Assembly (NCBI GenBank): GCA_000697055.1
Contig: JNDT01001888.1
Location: forward strand, 159,680-223,679
From: Saksenaea vasiformis B4078
Taxonomy: Eukaryota; Mucoromycota; Mucoromycetes; Mucorales; Saksenaeaceae
Length of the DNA: 64,000 nt
Reading direction: 5' to 3'
Below are positions 1 through 11,165 of the stretch, one piece after another. The position numbers and the translations under genes are program-made. The notes under the pieces were generated by a model. That model was not told the origin of the DNA, searched no databases, and was given only the letters and a program-made list of their open reading frames with translations. How positions within the stretch are numbered: the first letter of the stretch is position 1; each line of letters begins with the position of its first letter.

Positions 1-827
1 ACGCGTCGGGAAAACGTAACCGTCCATTCGGTTGGCGAGGAATCGCGTCGTCATCGGATTCGGTTGTATCAGACGAAGTCTCGAGTGATGGATGCTTATG
101 TTTTGGTTTTTTCATCTGCGAAGGAGCAAAATTGCCATTGTCTATGCTGGGAAGAATATCAATGATACGAGCAAGATACCTACACCAGAGAAAGATGAGA
201 TCAAATGAAAGCACTTGCTTCCTTTTTTTTTTACGTTTGGTCTCCCAGGATACAATGAGCAATTTCCCCAACGGCAAAATTGAAACGGAAATAGGTGTAA
301 ATATCCTCGACGAGTGAATCCAGTCGAACAGTTTCTAAAAAGGAAATGGTAGCATGAGGACATGGGTTAAGGGAAAACTGAAACTTACGGAACTGTAATC
401 GACGTAGAATGCGTTTACGTAGGGCTTCACAAAACTGGAATTCCGCTCGGTAACAGTAAGCTCGTTCACTTTCGAGAGCCTGTTCGTAGGTTAAATGTTG
501 ACGTCCCGTTAGTTCACATTGCCATTGAGGTTGTAGGTAGAACATCAGACGATTGACATAAGATCTATAGTAATTTTTTTCACGTGGGTTAAGGAACAGT
601 ATATATCGTAGAAAACACAGGAGTGTAGGTCTATTTCTCATCTTTTTATCACAGTATGATCGCTTTTCTGGGAAAAAGCGGACTGTAATGATATAAATAA
701 AAGGATACTCGTAGGTTGTGAATACTTCGTTTGTAAAGCGTAAGTACCAGACTTCTTTTCGTTTTTTCTTCGGATCGTATGGAATGGGAGCTGTCAGAGG
801 TATACGTTGACTGTTTAATAATGGCAT
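1..827 (-). CDS. ITC1/ACF1-like chromatin-remodelling subunit (WAC domain), 5' part, truncated by the window edge
   Basis: Encodes the N-terminal WAC (WSTF/Acf1/Cbp146) DNA-binding module of an ISWI-complex partner; family proteins act in the nucleus to target nucleosome sliding. Four exons on the minus strand: 827-709, 564-389, 334-235, 179-<1. Spliced protein starts MPLLNSQRIPLTAPIPYDPK, followed by KEVWYLRFTNEVFTTYE and, across intron 1, the signature WQCELTGRQHLTYEQALESE. Then comes RLDSLVEDIYTYFRFNFAVGE, typical of the end of the WAC domain, and a Lys/Ser/Asp-rich linker where the window ends. Intron phases agree at each junction. The DDT and later domains of the family would lie beyond position 1 and cannot be seen. 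The start is the first Met and matches the usual family N-terminus. Confidence 0.88.
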
Positions 828-1289
828 GGCATAAGGGATGTGTCCGTGTGTCTACTCTGTATGTTTTTTTTTAGGAAAAAAGCTTTTTAGTAGGGGGGGG
901 GGGAACCTAAAAGTGTTGCTGTTGTTTTTTTTAACGTCGGGTTGGGGCGGAACAGGTTTTTTTTTGTGTATATCTGCGTGTGCTGTAGTGCCCTCTCAGT
1001 TGCGGAGAATGAAATACCTCGCACGATCCTCCCCGCCTTGGATTCATGCGCAGACAACATCATACTCTCTCCCTTACCTAAAAATCATTGTCGCTCTTAG
1101 CCGATTCTAAAAGTTGCAGCTTGACAAAAATAGAAGTTGCCTATCCCTGGGAACTTTTGGGCTTGATGAACAAAATGTCGTGTCTACAGAAAAAGGTTGT
1201 CGCACAAGGCTTCCCTATAGAGACGTGCCAGTTGCATGGACTCTGTGATCTACTTTCTCCATCTCTACCGCATTCCATTCCACAATGAG
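828..1289. other. Intergenic, no supported gene
   Basis: Region upstream of the ITC1-like start. Contains a run of ten G residues near 893-902 and several T homopolymers. No reading frame resembles a known protein. Confidence 0.5.
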
Positions 1290-1499
1290 CAATCAATTTT
1301 CTTCTTTACAGAGATGACCTTGTTGTTGATGAGCGTCGCTGTCCTGAATCGATGGACTACATCGCCAATGAGGACGTGTACTCTCTAGGAACGAGTTGGT
1401 CTTCACATGAGACGTGACCTTGGTGAACGTTCGTTCCATAACTTGCACCGCAACACTTCGTCTAAGAGCCATTTGCTTTTGACTTCCGAGACGCGAAAT

Positions 1500-1839
1500 T
1501 TGGTATGGAGCCCCTAATGCCCGAACTTTTTGGCGGGTGCCCTTAGGAAAATAGTTGTTGGACACTGGGGACTTCAGATGCCTCACAAGTCGTCAACTAC
1601 CACATTAATGCTCCGTATGTTGTCCGTGTATGGCCATAATCATGTCCGTTACAGACTTCGGTCATCCTCGATTTCAGCATCATTGCTTCTTCCATGGACT
1701 ATGGTTCAAGGCATACAATTATTTTTTGTCAACTGCAGCTTTAGAATCGGTTGGTAGCGACATTGATTTTTGGATAGTCGTACTCTCTATGTACGATTTC
1801 CCCTTTTTAATTCATGATGCTCTTTTAAATAGACAATAA
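1500..1839 (+). pseudogene. Decayed OPT-family oligopeptide transporter fragment (C-terminal part)
   Basis: Between about 1630 and 1839 one frame reads FKAYNYFLSTAALES, resembling the conserved KYNYxLSAALDSG segment near the C-terminus of fungal OPT transporters. A neighbouring frame at about 1579-1640 reads VVNYHINAPYVV, similar to the preceding loop (YxNxP). The matching pieces are in different frames, no complete exon chain or intact membrane segments can be built, and stops interrupt them. I therefore read it as a frame-shifted remnant. Identification rests on short motif similarity only; it could be chance. Confidence 0.35.
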
Positions 1840-2083
1840 ATAACTGCTAAGCATAAAGAGAGAACTATAGATTTTCTATACATTTTTTTTATGTAAAAAG
1901 CGACGTTGTACTAGAGTTCACTCTATCTTCTATTGAATAGTGAAGCAATCTGCCAGAAGATGTTCTTGCCACCGCAGAACCTGCAGATTTTTAATGTCCG
2001 CTGCGATCGGAGGAGGAGGAGGAGGAAAAAGGGCCCAGCCACCGCTTGAAGAAAGCCACTGCCGCGATCATCGAACAGGACTC

Positions 2084-5000
2084 ATGCTGCGATCAAAGTC
2101 ATTTGTAAAGCGCACACGCAAGGGAAACGTTGTCAAAGTTGTGAAGGAGCATTACCTTCGCGATGATATTTCGTGTTCGTCTGTAGCTTGCAGCGTTTGT
2201 GAACACCAAGCACCCCCCGTTCTGTCCGCCGAACCTCGTCAAACCAGCACGATCCAACCCCATTATCTTATACCAGATACCAATGTCTTTATGAATCAGG
2301 TTCGATCCTCTCATGAGCGACTGTACATCGTTGTTCACATTTCCTTTACATTAGTTGGATATTATGGAACATGCTGCGATCAAGGATGTGATCGTCTTGC
2401 AAACCGTCCGAGAGGAATTAAGACACCTCAGCCTTCCCATTTACAATCGCCTGAACTCAATCCTGGCGGACAAAAACAAGCGATTTTACCTCTTTGGCAA
2501 TGAGCATCATCGGTAGGCTACGATGCACACAAAAATCTGTTCATAGTGATAATAATTGTTGTCCCCAGCGATACATTCATTGAAAAGCTGAAAGACGAAA
2601 CACCAAATGACAGAAACGATCGAGGTAAAACAGAGAACTTTTTTTCCCAAGATATGGACATTCTGATAGTCGATGTTTTCTAGCAATCCGAATTTCTACA
2701 AAATGGTATGCCGATCATTTGAAAACGCACGCAAAAGGACACCGCATCGAGGTTGTGATGTTGAGCGATGATCGAGTCAACAGAGAAAAAGCAACAGCAA
2801 CGAGCATCAAAGCCATTTCAGGTAAAAATGTTTTTCTATCTGTCTTTTTCAAAAATACTCAGCCTTTTTCTTTTTCTTGTAGTTCGGGATTATGTAGATA
2901 GCATGAAAGATGTACCAGAATTATTAGATATGCTGGCGGCACCAAAGGATGGCTCTTCGGATCGTGACGACAAGATTGTCTACGAAGAGGTAAATCATAG
3001 TGCGGACATTCCAACAACGAACTTACAGGATGGAGTAGCATCTGTCGGCTGTGCGTATTCAGAACGGTATCAAAAAAGGAACTTACACGCAAGGAACACT
3101 GAATGTCAGTCCACACAACGTGTTGGAGGCAACCATTGTGGGTCAAGTGAATGGCGAACCTCGAACAATTTACATTTTGGGAAGAAAGCATATGAATCGT
3201 AGTATCCAGGGAGATACCGTGGCGGTAGAACTGCTTCCAAAATCAGAATGGAAAAAGACGACATCCATTGCTGTAGAAGATGAGGAGGAGAATGAAGAAG
3301 AAATGATGCATGGAGAAAAAGAGATTGATACGACCAAGGATAACATGGAGGTTGACAGCAATGAGGAAGGTGAACCTACAGCCAAGGTCGTGGGTATCAT
3401 CCGCAAGAAATGGAGACCGTAAGTAACCGGGAAGATACAAGAGTGGGACGAGACTAAAGCTGGTACGCTTTAGGTACTGTGGTTTTATTGTCAAGAAATC
3501 CGTCCATTCCAAGGAAGGATCGCACGCACCTGAGAGCGTCATCTTCCGTGCCATTGATCGTCGTATTCCTGCCATTCGAATCAAGACGACGCAAGCTCAC
3601 AGTCTGGTGGGTAACCGTATCGTCGTATCCATCGATAGCTGGCCAACAAACTCCATGTGAGTGATGACTGCTCGAAAAAAGGGAAAACAAAAAAAGTTGA
3701 TATGATGTGTAGGTTGCCATTTGGTCATTTTGTCAAAACCCTTGGCTCTTCTGGTGACAGAGAAACGGAAACGGAAGTACTGCTACTGGAACATGACGTT
3801 CCCTATCAAGAGTTTGCTAAACGTGTCTTGGATGATTTACCGGAGGAAGGAGAAAACTGGGTGGTGCAAGACAAGCATTTGACAGGAGAGAATAGACGAG
3901 ATCTCAGACATTTGAATATTTGCAGTATTGATCCTCCAGGATGTACTGATATCGATGATGCTCTCCATGTTCGAGCACTTGAGAATGGCAATTACGAAGT
4001 TGGTGTTCGTAAGTTTTTGATTGATGGATTGATTGATTGATTGTTTGTTTGTTCATTCATTGTATCTGTTCTAGATATCGCGGATGTTACCTACTTTGTG
4101 AAACCGGGTATGGCCATGGATGCGGAAGCAGCTTCGCGAGGTACCACTGTCTATCTTGTTGATAAACGTATCGATATGTTACCATCCCTTCTTGGCACAA
4201 GTAAGTCAGACATGGGTTTATTGTCCAAAAGGAAGCTAATGAATAACCTAGATCTTTGCTCGCTACGATCAAATGTGGATCGTTTGGCATTTTCATGCAT
4301 TTGGGTAAACACACAAAAAGCAAGGGGGGAGTAATATCATCTCACATAAGAATGTGCTATAGGAACTGAACCCAAATGCAGAAATTGTCAATGTTGACTT
4401 TACCAAAAGTGTGATCCGTTCCAAACATTCATTCACCTACGAAGAAGCACAAAATCGGATTGATGATGAGTAAGGACTCCGGCATGAAAAAAAAAAAAAT
4501 AGAAAAATTTGACCCCCTTCATCTAGGCGTATGCAAGATGATATTACCAAAGGTATTCGTATACTGAATGAGTTGGCGAAGAAACTTCGAAAAATGCGTA
4601 TGGATCGCGGTGCATTGACCCTGTCGAGTCCTGAGGTTCGGTTTAACCTCGAAAATGATTCTCAAGATCCAGTGGATGTCGAACTGAAAGAACTGAAAGA
4701 AACCAATGCTTTGGTCGAGGAGTTCATGTTGTTAGCCAATATTTCAGTTGCTGAAAAGATCTATTCCAAGTTCCCAAGTTCTGCCTTGCTGCGAAAACAC
4801 GCAGCACCTCCTCTGAACAATTTCGATACGCTCCGAAAAGCCCTTCAGGAAGTGAATATTACCTTGGATGTCGAATCATCCAAAGCCTTGGCAGATTCAC
4901 TCGATAAAGCAGAGGTAACATAGATGAATAGCCATGGTTGTTGACTAAATTTGTGAGCCTAGTTACCCAATGACAGTTATTTCAACAAATTGGTGCGTAT

Positions 5001-5842
5001 CATGACTACGCGTTGCATGATGCAAGCCCAGTACTTTTGTTCAGGAACGGAATCAGAAGCCGAATTCCGACATTATGGTCTAGCCAGTCCTATTTATACA
5101 CATTTCACATCACCTATCCGTCGTTATTCCGGTAAGCAGAGACCCGCGGCTTTTTTTCAGTAAAACTGACAATTCGGTCATCCATTTAGATGTGATTGTC
5201 CATCGATTGTTACAAGCTTGCATTGATCCTGATGCAGTCTATGGTCAGGAACTGATCGAGAAAACAAAAATGAAAGATCTCTGTGATGGTGAGTTTAGCC
5301 AAGTTCATAGTTTAAGGGTCACTCTAACAAACCCGTAGTTTTGAACCATCGTCATCGTATGGCACAGCAGGCTGGCCGCAGCTCGGTTGAACTTTACACA
5401 AATATGTTCTTCAAGAACAAGATTCAGGTGGAAGAAGGACGTGTTATTCGCGTTCTTAAAAACGGTTTTGTGGTTTTGGTTCCCAAGTAAGTCCTTCTCT
5501 TGAAAAGTAAAAAAAAAAAAAAAAAGAATGTTTGCTCAATATTTTTTTTATAGATACGGTATTGAAGGTATTATTTACACCAGTGCTAAACCCGGTGCTG
5601 CATCACCTTTTGTGTTCAAAGAAGAGAGCAACTCCTTGGAGGCCGACAATGTGGTGATTAAGATGTTTGACACGGTCAAAGCAGAAGTTAGTGTAGAGGG
5701 TGATGAGCAAGGCATGCGACAAAAAATGCGTATGCGATTAGTAGAGCCATATGTAGAAGGAATTAGTGTGGCAACAAATCGACCTGTCAAGCGTAGTGGA
5801 GGGGGAGACAATGACCAAGCAAACAAGAAGAAAAAAGTTTAG
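2084..5842 (+). CDS. DIS3: Exosome exoribonuclease/endonuclease DIS3 (Rrp44)
   Basis: Catalytic subunit of the RNA exosome: processive 3'-5' RNase II-type exonuclease plus PIN-domain endonuclease, nuclear and cytoplasmic. Sixteen exons: 2084-2299, 2355-2512, 2569-2624, 2684-2821, 2883-2989, 3039-3418, 3474-3656, 3713-4008, 4075-4200, 4252-4304, 4363-4469, 4527-4914, 4963-5131, 5190-5288, 5339-5486, 5554-5842; 970 residues, typical for the family. N-terminus [14 protein letters not shown]...[13 protein letters not shown] matches DIS3 proteins, which fixes the start. A CR3-like Cys cluster (VACSVC) follows, then PIN-domain acidic residues ([30 protein letters not shown]). The RNB active-site motif [14 protein letters not shown] is intact, as is [19 protein letters not shown]. 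The C-terminal S1 region is [19 protein letters not shown], and the protein ends in a basic tail. Intron 8 holds a GATT microsatellite. Confidence 0.96.
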
Positions 5843-6391
5843 AATTAAAAGAAACCAACACTACTATTGTTAGATCATTATATCCCAACTTGGAACATAG
5901 CAATGATAACTTCTTTTTTTTAATTGGATGAAAATTTTTCCAACACATCAAGCGCAAAAGAGGAAAAAAAAGGGGGGGTAATGGCAAAGGGAGAGGCAGC
6001 ATATACAGCGAAGGAAAAAGAAAGAGAGGAAAAAAGAGGGCGAATTGGTTACTTTCGTCGACGAAAGTAACCGCATACAAAGAGAAGGTGATGAGAAAAA
6101 GCGAACAAGTATACATCCAATGTGTAAAGGACTTTGTAAATAGTATGTAAAGGGAAAAAAAATGTATGCCGAGTGAAGAAAAGAAGAAAAAATGGGAAGT
6201 AGGAGTAATTACATTTCAAAGGATCCACTTGAAAGAAAATGGTTTTCCTTTTTGTACGAATAAAACATAAAAGCGTTGTGTATATGTGTGTGCATAGGGA
6301 ACGTGCACGTGTATGATTCGAGAAGGATGAAACATTTGTGTTCATAAAAGATAAGAAAACGAGAAAGGAAAGACAAATCATCGAGCATAAA
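5843..6391. other. Convergent 3' intergenic region
   Basis: Purine-rich spacer between the 3' ends of DIS3 and the homeobox gene, with several A homopolymers and a GTCGACGAAAG/CTTTCGTCGAC type short palindrome near 6051-6068. No gene seen. Confidence 0.5.
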
Positions 6392-6668
6392 TTAAGCCAG
6401 TGACGGATACATATCAGTGGTAAGTAGGGTGGGAGCACATCCTTCTTGGTCGTAGAATACTGGCGAATTTGCATTGGAAGTTGTCAATGGTGGTGTCAAT
6501 TGTTGTGATGTAGGGTATTCCAGACGAATTTCGGGATAAAAGTCAACTGCTTGAGGTTGCTGGGCCTGTTGTTGTTGTTGGGATGATTGTTGCTGTGGTT
6601 GCGCGTGTTGTTGCTGTGTAGTTGCTGTTGCTGGTCGCTGCGGTTCTTGAGGTGGTGTCTGCTGCTGT

Positions 6669-6700
<32 letters not shown>

Positions 6701-6722
6701 ATGCTGCTGCTGCTGCTGCTGC

Positions 6723-6762
<40 letters not shown>

Positions 6763-7819
6763 GCTGTTGTTGTTGCTGTTGTTGTTGCTGTTGTTGTTGC
6801 TGTTGTTGTTGCTGTTGCTGTTGCTGATGCTGCTGTTGCTGTGATTCATAATTGCGTCTGACAGTGCCACCGCTATGGCCACTGCTACCAGGGGTGTTAC
6901 TTCCGCTGCTGCTGTTAGCTTCTTCCTCGGGCATCAAGCCGAATGCAGATGAATAATAGGACTGAAAATCACATTCAGATAGTCTGCGCTCCTTGTACTA
7001 ATGTAAAAGAATTCATGTTGTGTGAGAACAGAAAGAACATGTAAATGTACTATTTACCTCTTCTGTGCCGACAAATCCAGAAAAATCCAAAGGTGACAAA
7101 AGTTCGTTATTGACCATTTCGGGGCACGATTTTCTACGTATGATGTTATTTTGCTGTTGCTGGTTCATCCACGAAAAGTCTTCCATTGACTGCATTGGCA
7201 TGGTCAGCCAGCAGTTGTTTGGCATATCGAGCATGGAGTGTTGCTGATGAACAGCAGCGGCGGCAGCGGCAGCAGCCTGCTGAGCAGCAACAGTCGCGAC
7301 AGATCGTACATGAGAAGAAGAGGAGGAGGAGGAAGAGGAAGAAGAGGACGAGGAGGATTCATCAGCCATGGGAAGGTTGTTACTAGCTTTTGTTGTCACG
7401 GGCTCATTGGCAAAGAATTGCGAGTACAACACGTCTGTTGTATTGGTTGAATTTGGGGTATTTGTCTTTGTGTTGTTTTCCATGGATCTTTTGCGTTGAA
7501 CCTTCGCTTTTGCTCTTCGGTTTTGGAACCAAATCTGGACACCGCGGGGCGTCATGTCAAGCTTTTGGGCAAGGATTCGGCGAACAGTCGCGTTGGGTTT
7601 CGGGTTTTCTGCAAATGATTTCTCGAGGACCTTGAGCTGTGCGCGTGACGTACGTCGCCGATGCTTGATTTCGAAAGGGTTATAGAATGTCGGACGGAAA
7701 TCGCCATGAGGAAATTGATGGAAAGTCTCGAGAAGATAATGGCTTTCTTCCGAGTGATAATAATTGGACGGTGTCACCGTAAAGGATTTTTCGAAAGGTT
7801 GCATAGTTTCCGTCGTCAT
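6392..7819 (-). CDS. Homeobox transcription factor with long polyglutamine tract
   Basis: Putative sequence-specific nuclear transcription regulator; the target is unknown. Two exons, 7819-7058 and 6961-6392, joined in phase 0, give 443 residues. The homeodomain lies at about residues 52-111: KHRRRTSRAQLKVLEKSF, ILAQKLDMTPRGVQIWFQNR and RAKAKVQRKR. It keeps the WFQNRR helix-3 core, with Val-Gln in front of Ile-Trp, as in fungal Phx1/Yox1-type factors. Downstream are a serine run, an alanine run, and in exon 2 a glutamine stretch of about 65 residues (with two His) encoded by mixed CAG/CAA, then QTPPQEPQRPATATTQQQH and further Q-rich sequence. The start is the first Met ahead of the homeodomain. 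Other ORFs here, including poly-Leu on the opposite strand, are frame shadows. Confidence 0.9.
6656..6850. repeat. CAG/CAA (CTG/TTG) trinucleotide tract coding polyglutamine
   Basis: Continuous three-base repeat, CTG and TTG triplets as written, broken only by two ATG (His on the minus strand). Interruption by synonymous CAA codons would be expected to slow expansion compared with pure CAG. It is part of exon 2 of the homeobox gene. Confidence 0.95.
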
Positions 7820-9239
7820 GCCAGTAAAAAAGAAAAAGAAGAAAGAAACAATATAAAAAGAATAAAAAAGAAGATATTAGAAAGGTAACGGGAGAAAAAA
7901 AGAGAGAAAAAAAGATGATTCAGAACGAAAACGTTGAATTTCAAACTGGCAACTTTATATAAGATTGAACCCCGAGATCACGTCGATCCCCTCTCCACTC
8001 CCCCAAAACTACTTTTTCCGAGAAGAAGCAAGAGGCGGAGAAAGATACTAAACGAGAAAGAAAGGGAAGAAGAAGGGGTCAAGGAATTCCAATGAAAAAA
8101 AAATCAAGGGAAACAAAAGAGAAAGGGCCGACTTCTCTTTCTTTTCTGCTGTTCACAACATGGAATGACACAAAAGGACCCTTCTTTTTCCTTTTTTCTG
8201 TTTGGCACGAGTAACAACCCCATTCAGGGTCCACTTTAGGTGATCGAGCCAAGAGACGGAGAAAAAGGGTTAAAAACACAGGGTCCTTGTCGCTTTGGGA
8301 TGACAACAATGACGACGGAGAGAGAGTAAGAAATATTTGGCATGCATTTTGGGAGAAAGAATATGCACGCGCCAGTCGATGATCTGCCCTTCTCTCTCTC
8401 TCTCTCTCTCTCTATCTCTATCTATCTATCTCTCTTTCTCTCTCTCTCTCTTTCTCTCTCTCTACTCTGTACACTACGATGAGCGTTTTGTTATCTTTTT
8501 AGGCGTGAAATACTAATCTTTAGATACGAATAAATTGGTTTGATCTGGTGAATACAAAGCATTTGGTCTTGTGTTTGTTGGGACTTATTTCTGAGCACAG
8601 ATCATGTATCTATGCACGAGAAGCTCCGCTCGAAATAGTTAAATAAAAGAAAAGAAAGGTCGAAACCGGACCATAACTTCATCTCTCCCTTGATGCATTA
8701 TTCATCTCAACGTACGAGCGCACGTCTCTTTTTTTTTTCTTATCTTTTGACTTACAACAACCCTGCAGGCAAGAGAAAGAAAAAGAAAGTTTTCCTCTTA
8801 TTTTATTTCCGATGTATGTATGTTGTTGTGCGTTGACGCATGTTTAGTCATATGCAAAATATCCAGGGGAACTGTGGCTTGTATTCATTTCGCCTTATCG
8901 AGATATCCGAGATAATTGGACGCCACGGTCCGGATGGATATGGCATCATTCCACGTCCTAACTAAAGGTTCTTTTCACTGCTGTATCCTCGTGCAATACC
9001 CGAACGGCCTTCCTGGACCGTCCCGGCTTCATCTTCTCCTATTTTGGCTTCCAAGCCCCTGTACGTTCGATTTCTCAGATATTCTCCTACAGTCATTCCA
9101 AAGTATGAGCCCATCACGTGATGGAACGTGTCATGATAATCATCTCTACCTGCTGTACTATTCAGCAACGTGGTAATGCTCGTCTCTTTGCTTCTTAGCG
9201 TCAGATCAGTTAACTTGCTGGTGATCTGTTCATCGGATG
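7820..9239. other. Promoter side of the homeobox gene and spacer to DPH2; TC microsatellite
   Basis: Upstream of the homeobox start on the minus strand is a strongly purine-rich segment (about 7825-8110). A TC/TATC microsatellite occupies about 8390-8462. The segment 8916-9176 contains a 86-codon ORF with no recognisable similarity and sits beyond the DPH2 stop. No supported gene. Confidence 0.5.
8390..8462. repeat. (TC)n/(TATC)n microsatellite
   Basis: Directly visible run of TC dinucleotides interrupted by TATC units. Confidence 0.95.
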
Positions 9240-11165
9240 CTATCGATAGAAATCATCAGTACTGGGTGTTACTACAACTATGTCTTTCTTTCTTTGTATC
9301 TTACAAGATTGTATCTTGTTGTTGACTTTGCTGAAGGGGCTGGATACATACTGGCCCGTGACTAAGGAGAAATGCGGTTCTTCATCACTTGATGCATCTT
9401 CCGCTTCCTGTACACAAAGAAATGTATACCATAACTAAGTTCATCCAGGCTGTAAAACAACATGACCAACAGTACCTCGTCATAAGTAAATCCATCCGTT
9501 CGTAGACCAGGAAGCAGGTTAGAAAAGTCCGTGATATAATCACCTGTCCATTCCTGAGACCTGAAGGATGTCGTGTTAGTTCCGGGAAGGAGCAAAGGCC
9601 AACCAGGGAAAAGAAAGGGGAAGAAGGAGGTACCTGGAAAGTGCGATCTCCAATTCAAAGGGTGTGACAATTGGGCGGTAAAACTCCTACACACAAGCCA
9701 TGGACCCACCCCCCTTTGTCAGCGCAAATTAATGATAAGGGGTTTCCAGACGTTGTACCTTTGAATCAATCAAGCTATTTTCGGGGCATGCTACCAGCAC
9801 GTAGCAGTCGATCTCCATGAAATTCGCCATCTTGGCCACATTCAGTTTACCCATGACAAACAAATACGATTTTCGCCCGGATGCCTTGATCAGCTTCTTC
9901 AAATGATCGATGATATTCATGTACGATGCTGCATTCCCAAGTAGCCTAAGTATGTCGCACTAAAAATACCATGCAATTTACCTACGCCCAGCGTCCCTAC
10001 AACAATACCGATCGTATTGGCATCCTTGGCTTTTTGCACCAAAAAGTATCTGATATTCTCGTCAAGAAAGAGCCTCACCAGACAACAGCATACCTTTTCA
10101 TCAACATCTTGTTCACCTGTACGGACTCTTTCCTTGCCTCTTTGGTTGTGGGGTTGTATGAATATAACTAATCCCATTTTTCTTTTATCTAACCGTGTCC
10201 AGTGGATTTCCTTTTTTTTTCTCCCTACCTGACATTTGTTGTGTACCATCATGATGTTTGTTAATGTCAAACTTTCACCACCAATGAACAGGATCGAACA
10301 CATGTCGATGGTGATACCCTCTGGAAGCTCGAAAAATCGGCCACCTTTTTGTTTTTCCGCATGCAATGTATCCAGATCCAGCTGAGGCGTCCCGCAGCTT
10401 GGGACAGCATCTTCCAGATCATGGTTACACGAACCTGAACAGCCATCCCCGCCGCATTGACCATCCTTTTTCTTTTTTGGTGATTTGACAGAAACAATTG
10501 ATTGGGACTCGACCTGGATCTTTGTTGGAATAACGGTGGTATAGACTTTGGCCAATTCTGAAGTTAATGCCTCTATAGAAGAACTGGCGTCAACAAGCTG
10601 TTGAGGCAGCATTCCTGAATATTACCAACAGCATAGGAGTACTCAACGTCACACATGACAATAAGTGGCGTTGAAGTGTCTGTAATCACTCGTTGTACTT
10701 CTTGCAGGCAATGATGCCTATCCAGTTCCTGTTGTCCAAAGACATAAAGCACTGGCAGTCGTGACGTTCTATACCTTTGTGTTTAGATTGTACAGAGGAA
10801 ATACAGTAGTTCACTCACGGACTGAGACACGAGCGACCATAATGGACGATGAGATCAGCATTGACATGTTCGGCTGCCACCTCGTCGACACAGCAACTGC
10901 CGTAGGATGTATCAGCCAAAACAAAAATATCTTTTTGCGTTCGTGTGCGTAGAATAGATGCTACTTCTGCTGCGTCTGCCAGAAGCTCGTCTGGAAATTG
11001 TAACGCGATCTTTTTGTAGCCGCTCTCAGTAATGCGGGTGACAGTCCGATCGATCTCGTATAGAGATTCCAAATTGCTGTGCCGGATGCTTTCGACGCCT
11101 AATTCTCGCTCAATGACAGTACGACCATCGTCTGCAAATGCTGTAGGACCTTGTGCTTCACTCAT
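9240..11165 (-). CDS. DPH2: Diphthamide biosynthesis protein 2 (DPH2), with an 11-nt GT...AG interruption
   Basis: Partner of the radical-SAM enzyme DPH1 that transfers the aminocarboxypropyl group to the eEF2 histidine in diphthamide synthesis (cytosol). Exons by eye: 11165-10819, 10768-10626, 10614-10229, 10167-10094, 10049-9982, 9928-9759, 9686-9634, 9560-9476, 9407-9240; 497 residues. Hallmarks are [61 protein letters not shown], the DPH2-type [62 protein letters not shown] and REWTG-like [13 protein letters not shown] frame change occurs between YSYAVG and MLPQQLVD: the frame is kept only if positions 10625-10615 (GTAATATTCAG on the coding strand) are excluded, far too short for a normal intron. 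Either an indel has damaged the allele or assembly, or the segment is removed in some unusual way. Confidence 0.9.

Noticed and set aside
1940..2083. N-terminal extension of DIS3 from an upstream in-frame start
   Set aside because: The sequence at 2084 ([14 protein letters not shown]) matches the usual DIS3 N-terminus; the upstream part is Gly/Pro-rich and unlike the family.
6587..6861. Long poly-Leu, poly-Ala/Val and Asn/Ser ORFs on both strands
   Set aside because: Frame shadows of the CAG/CAA tract in the homeobox gene.
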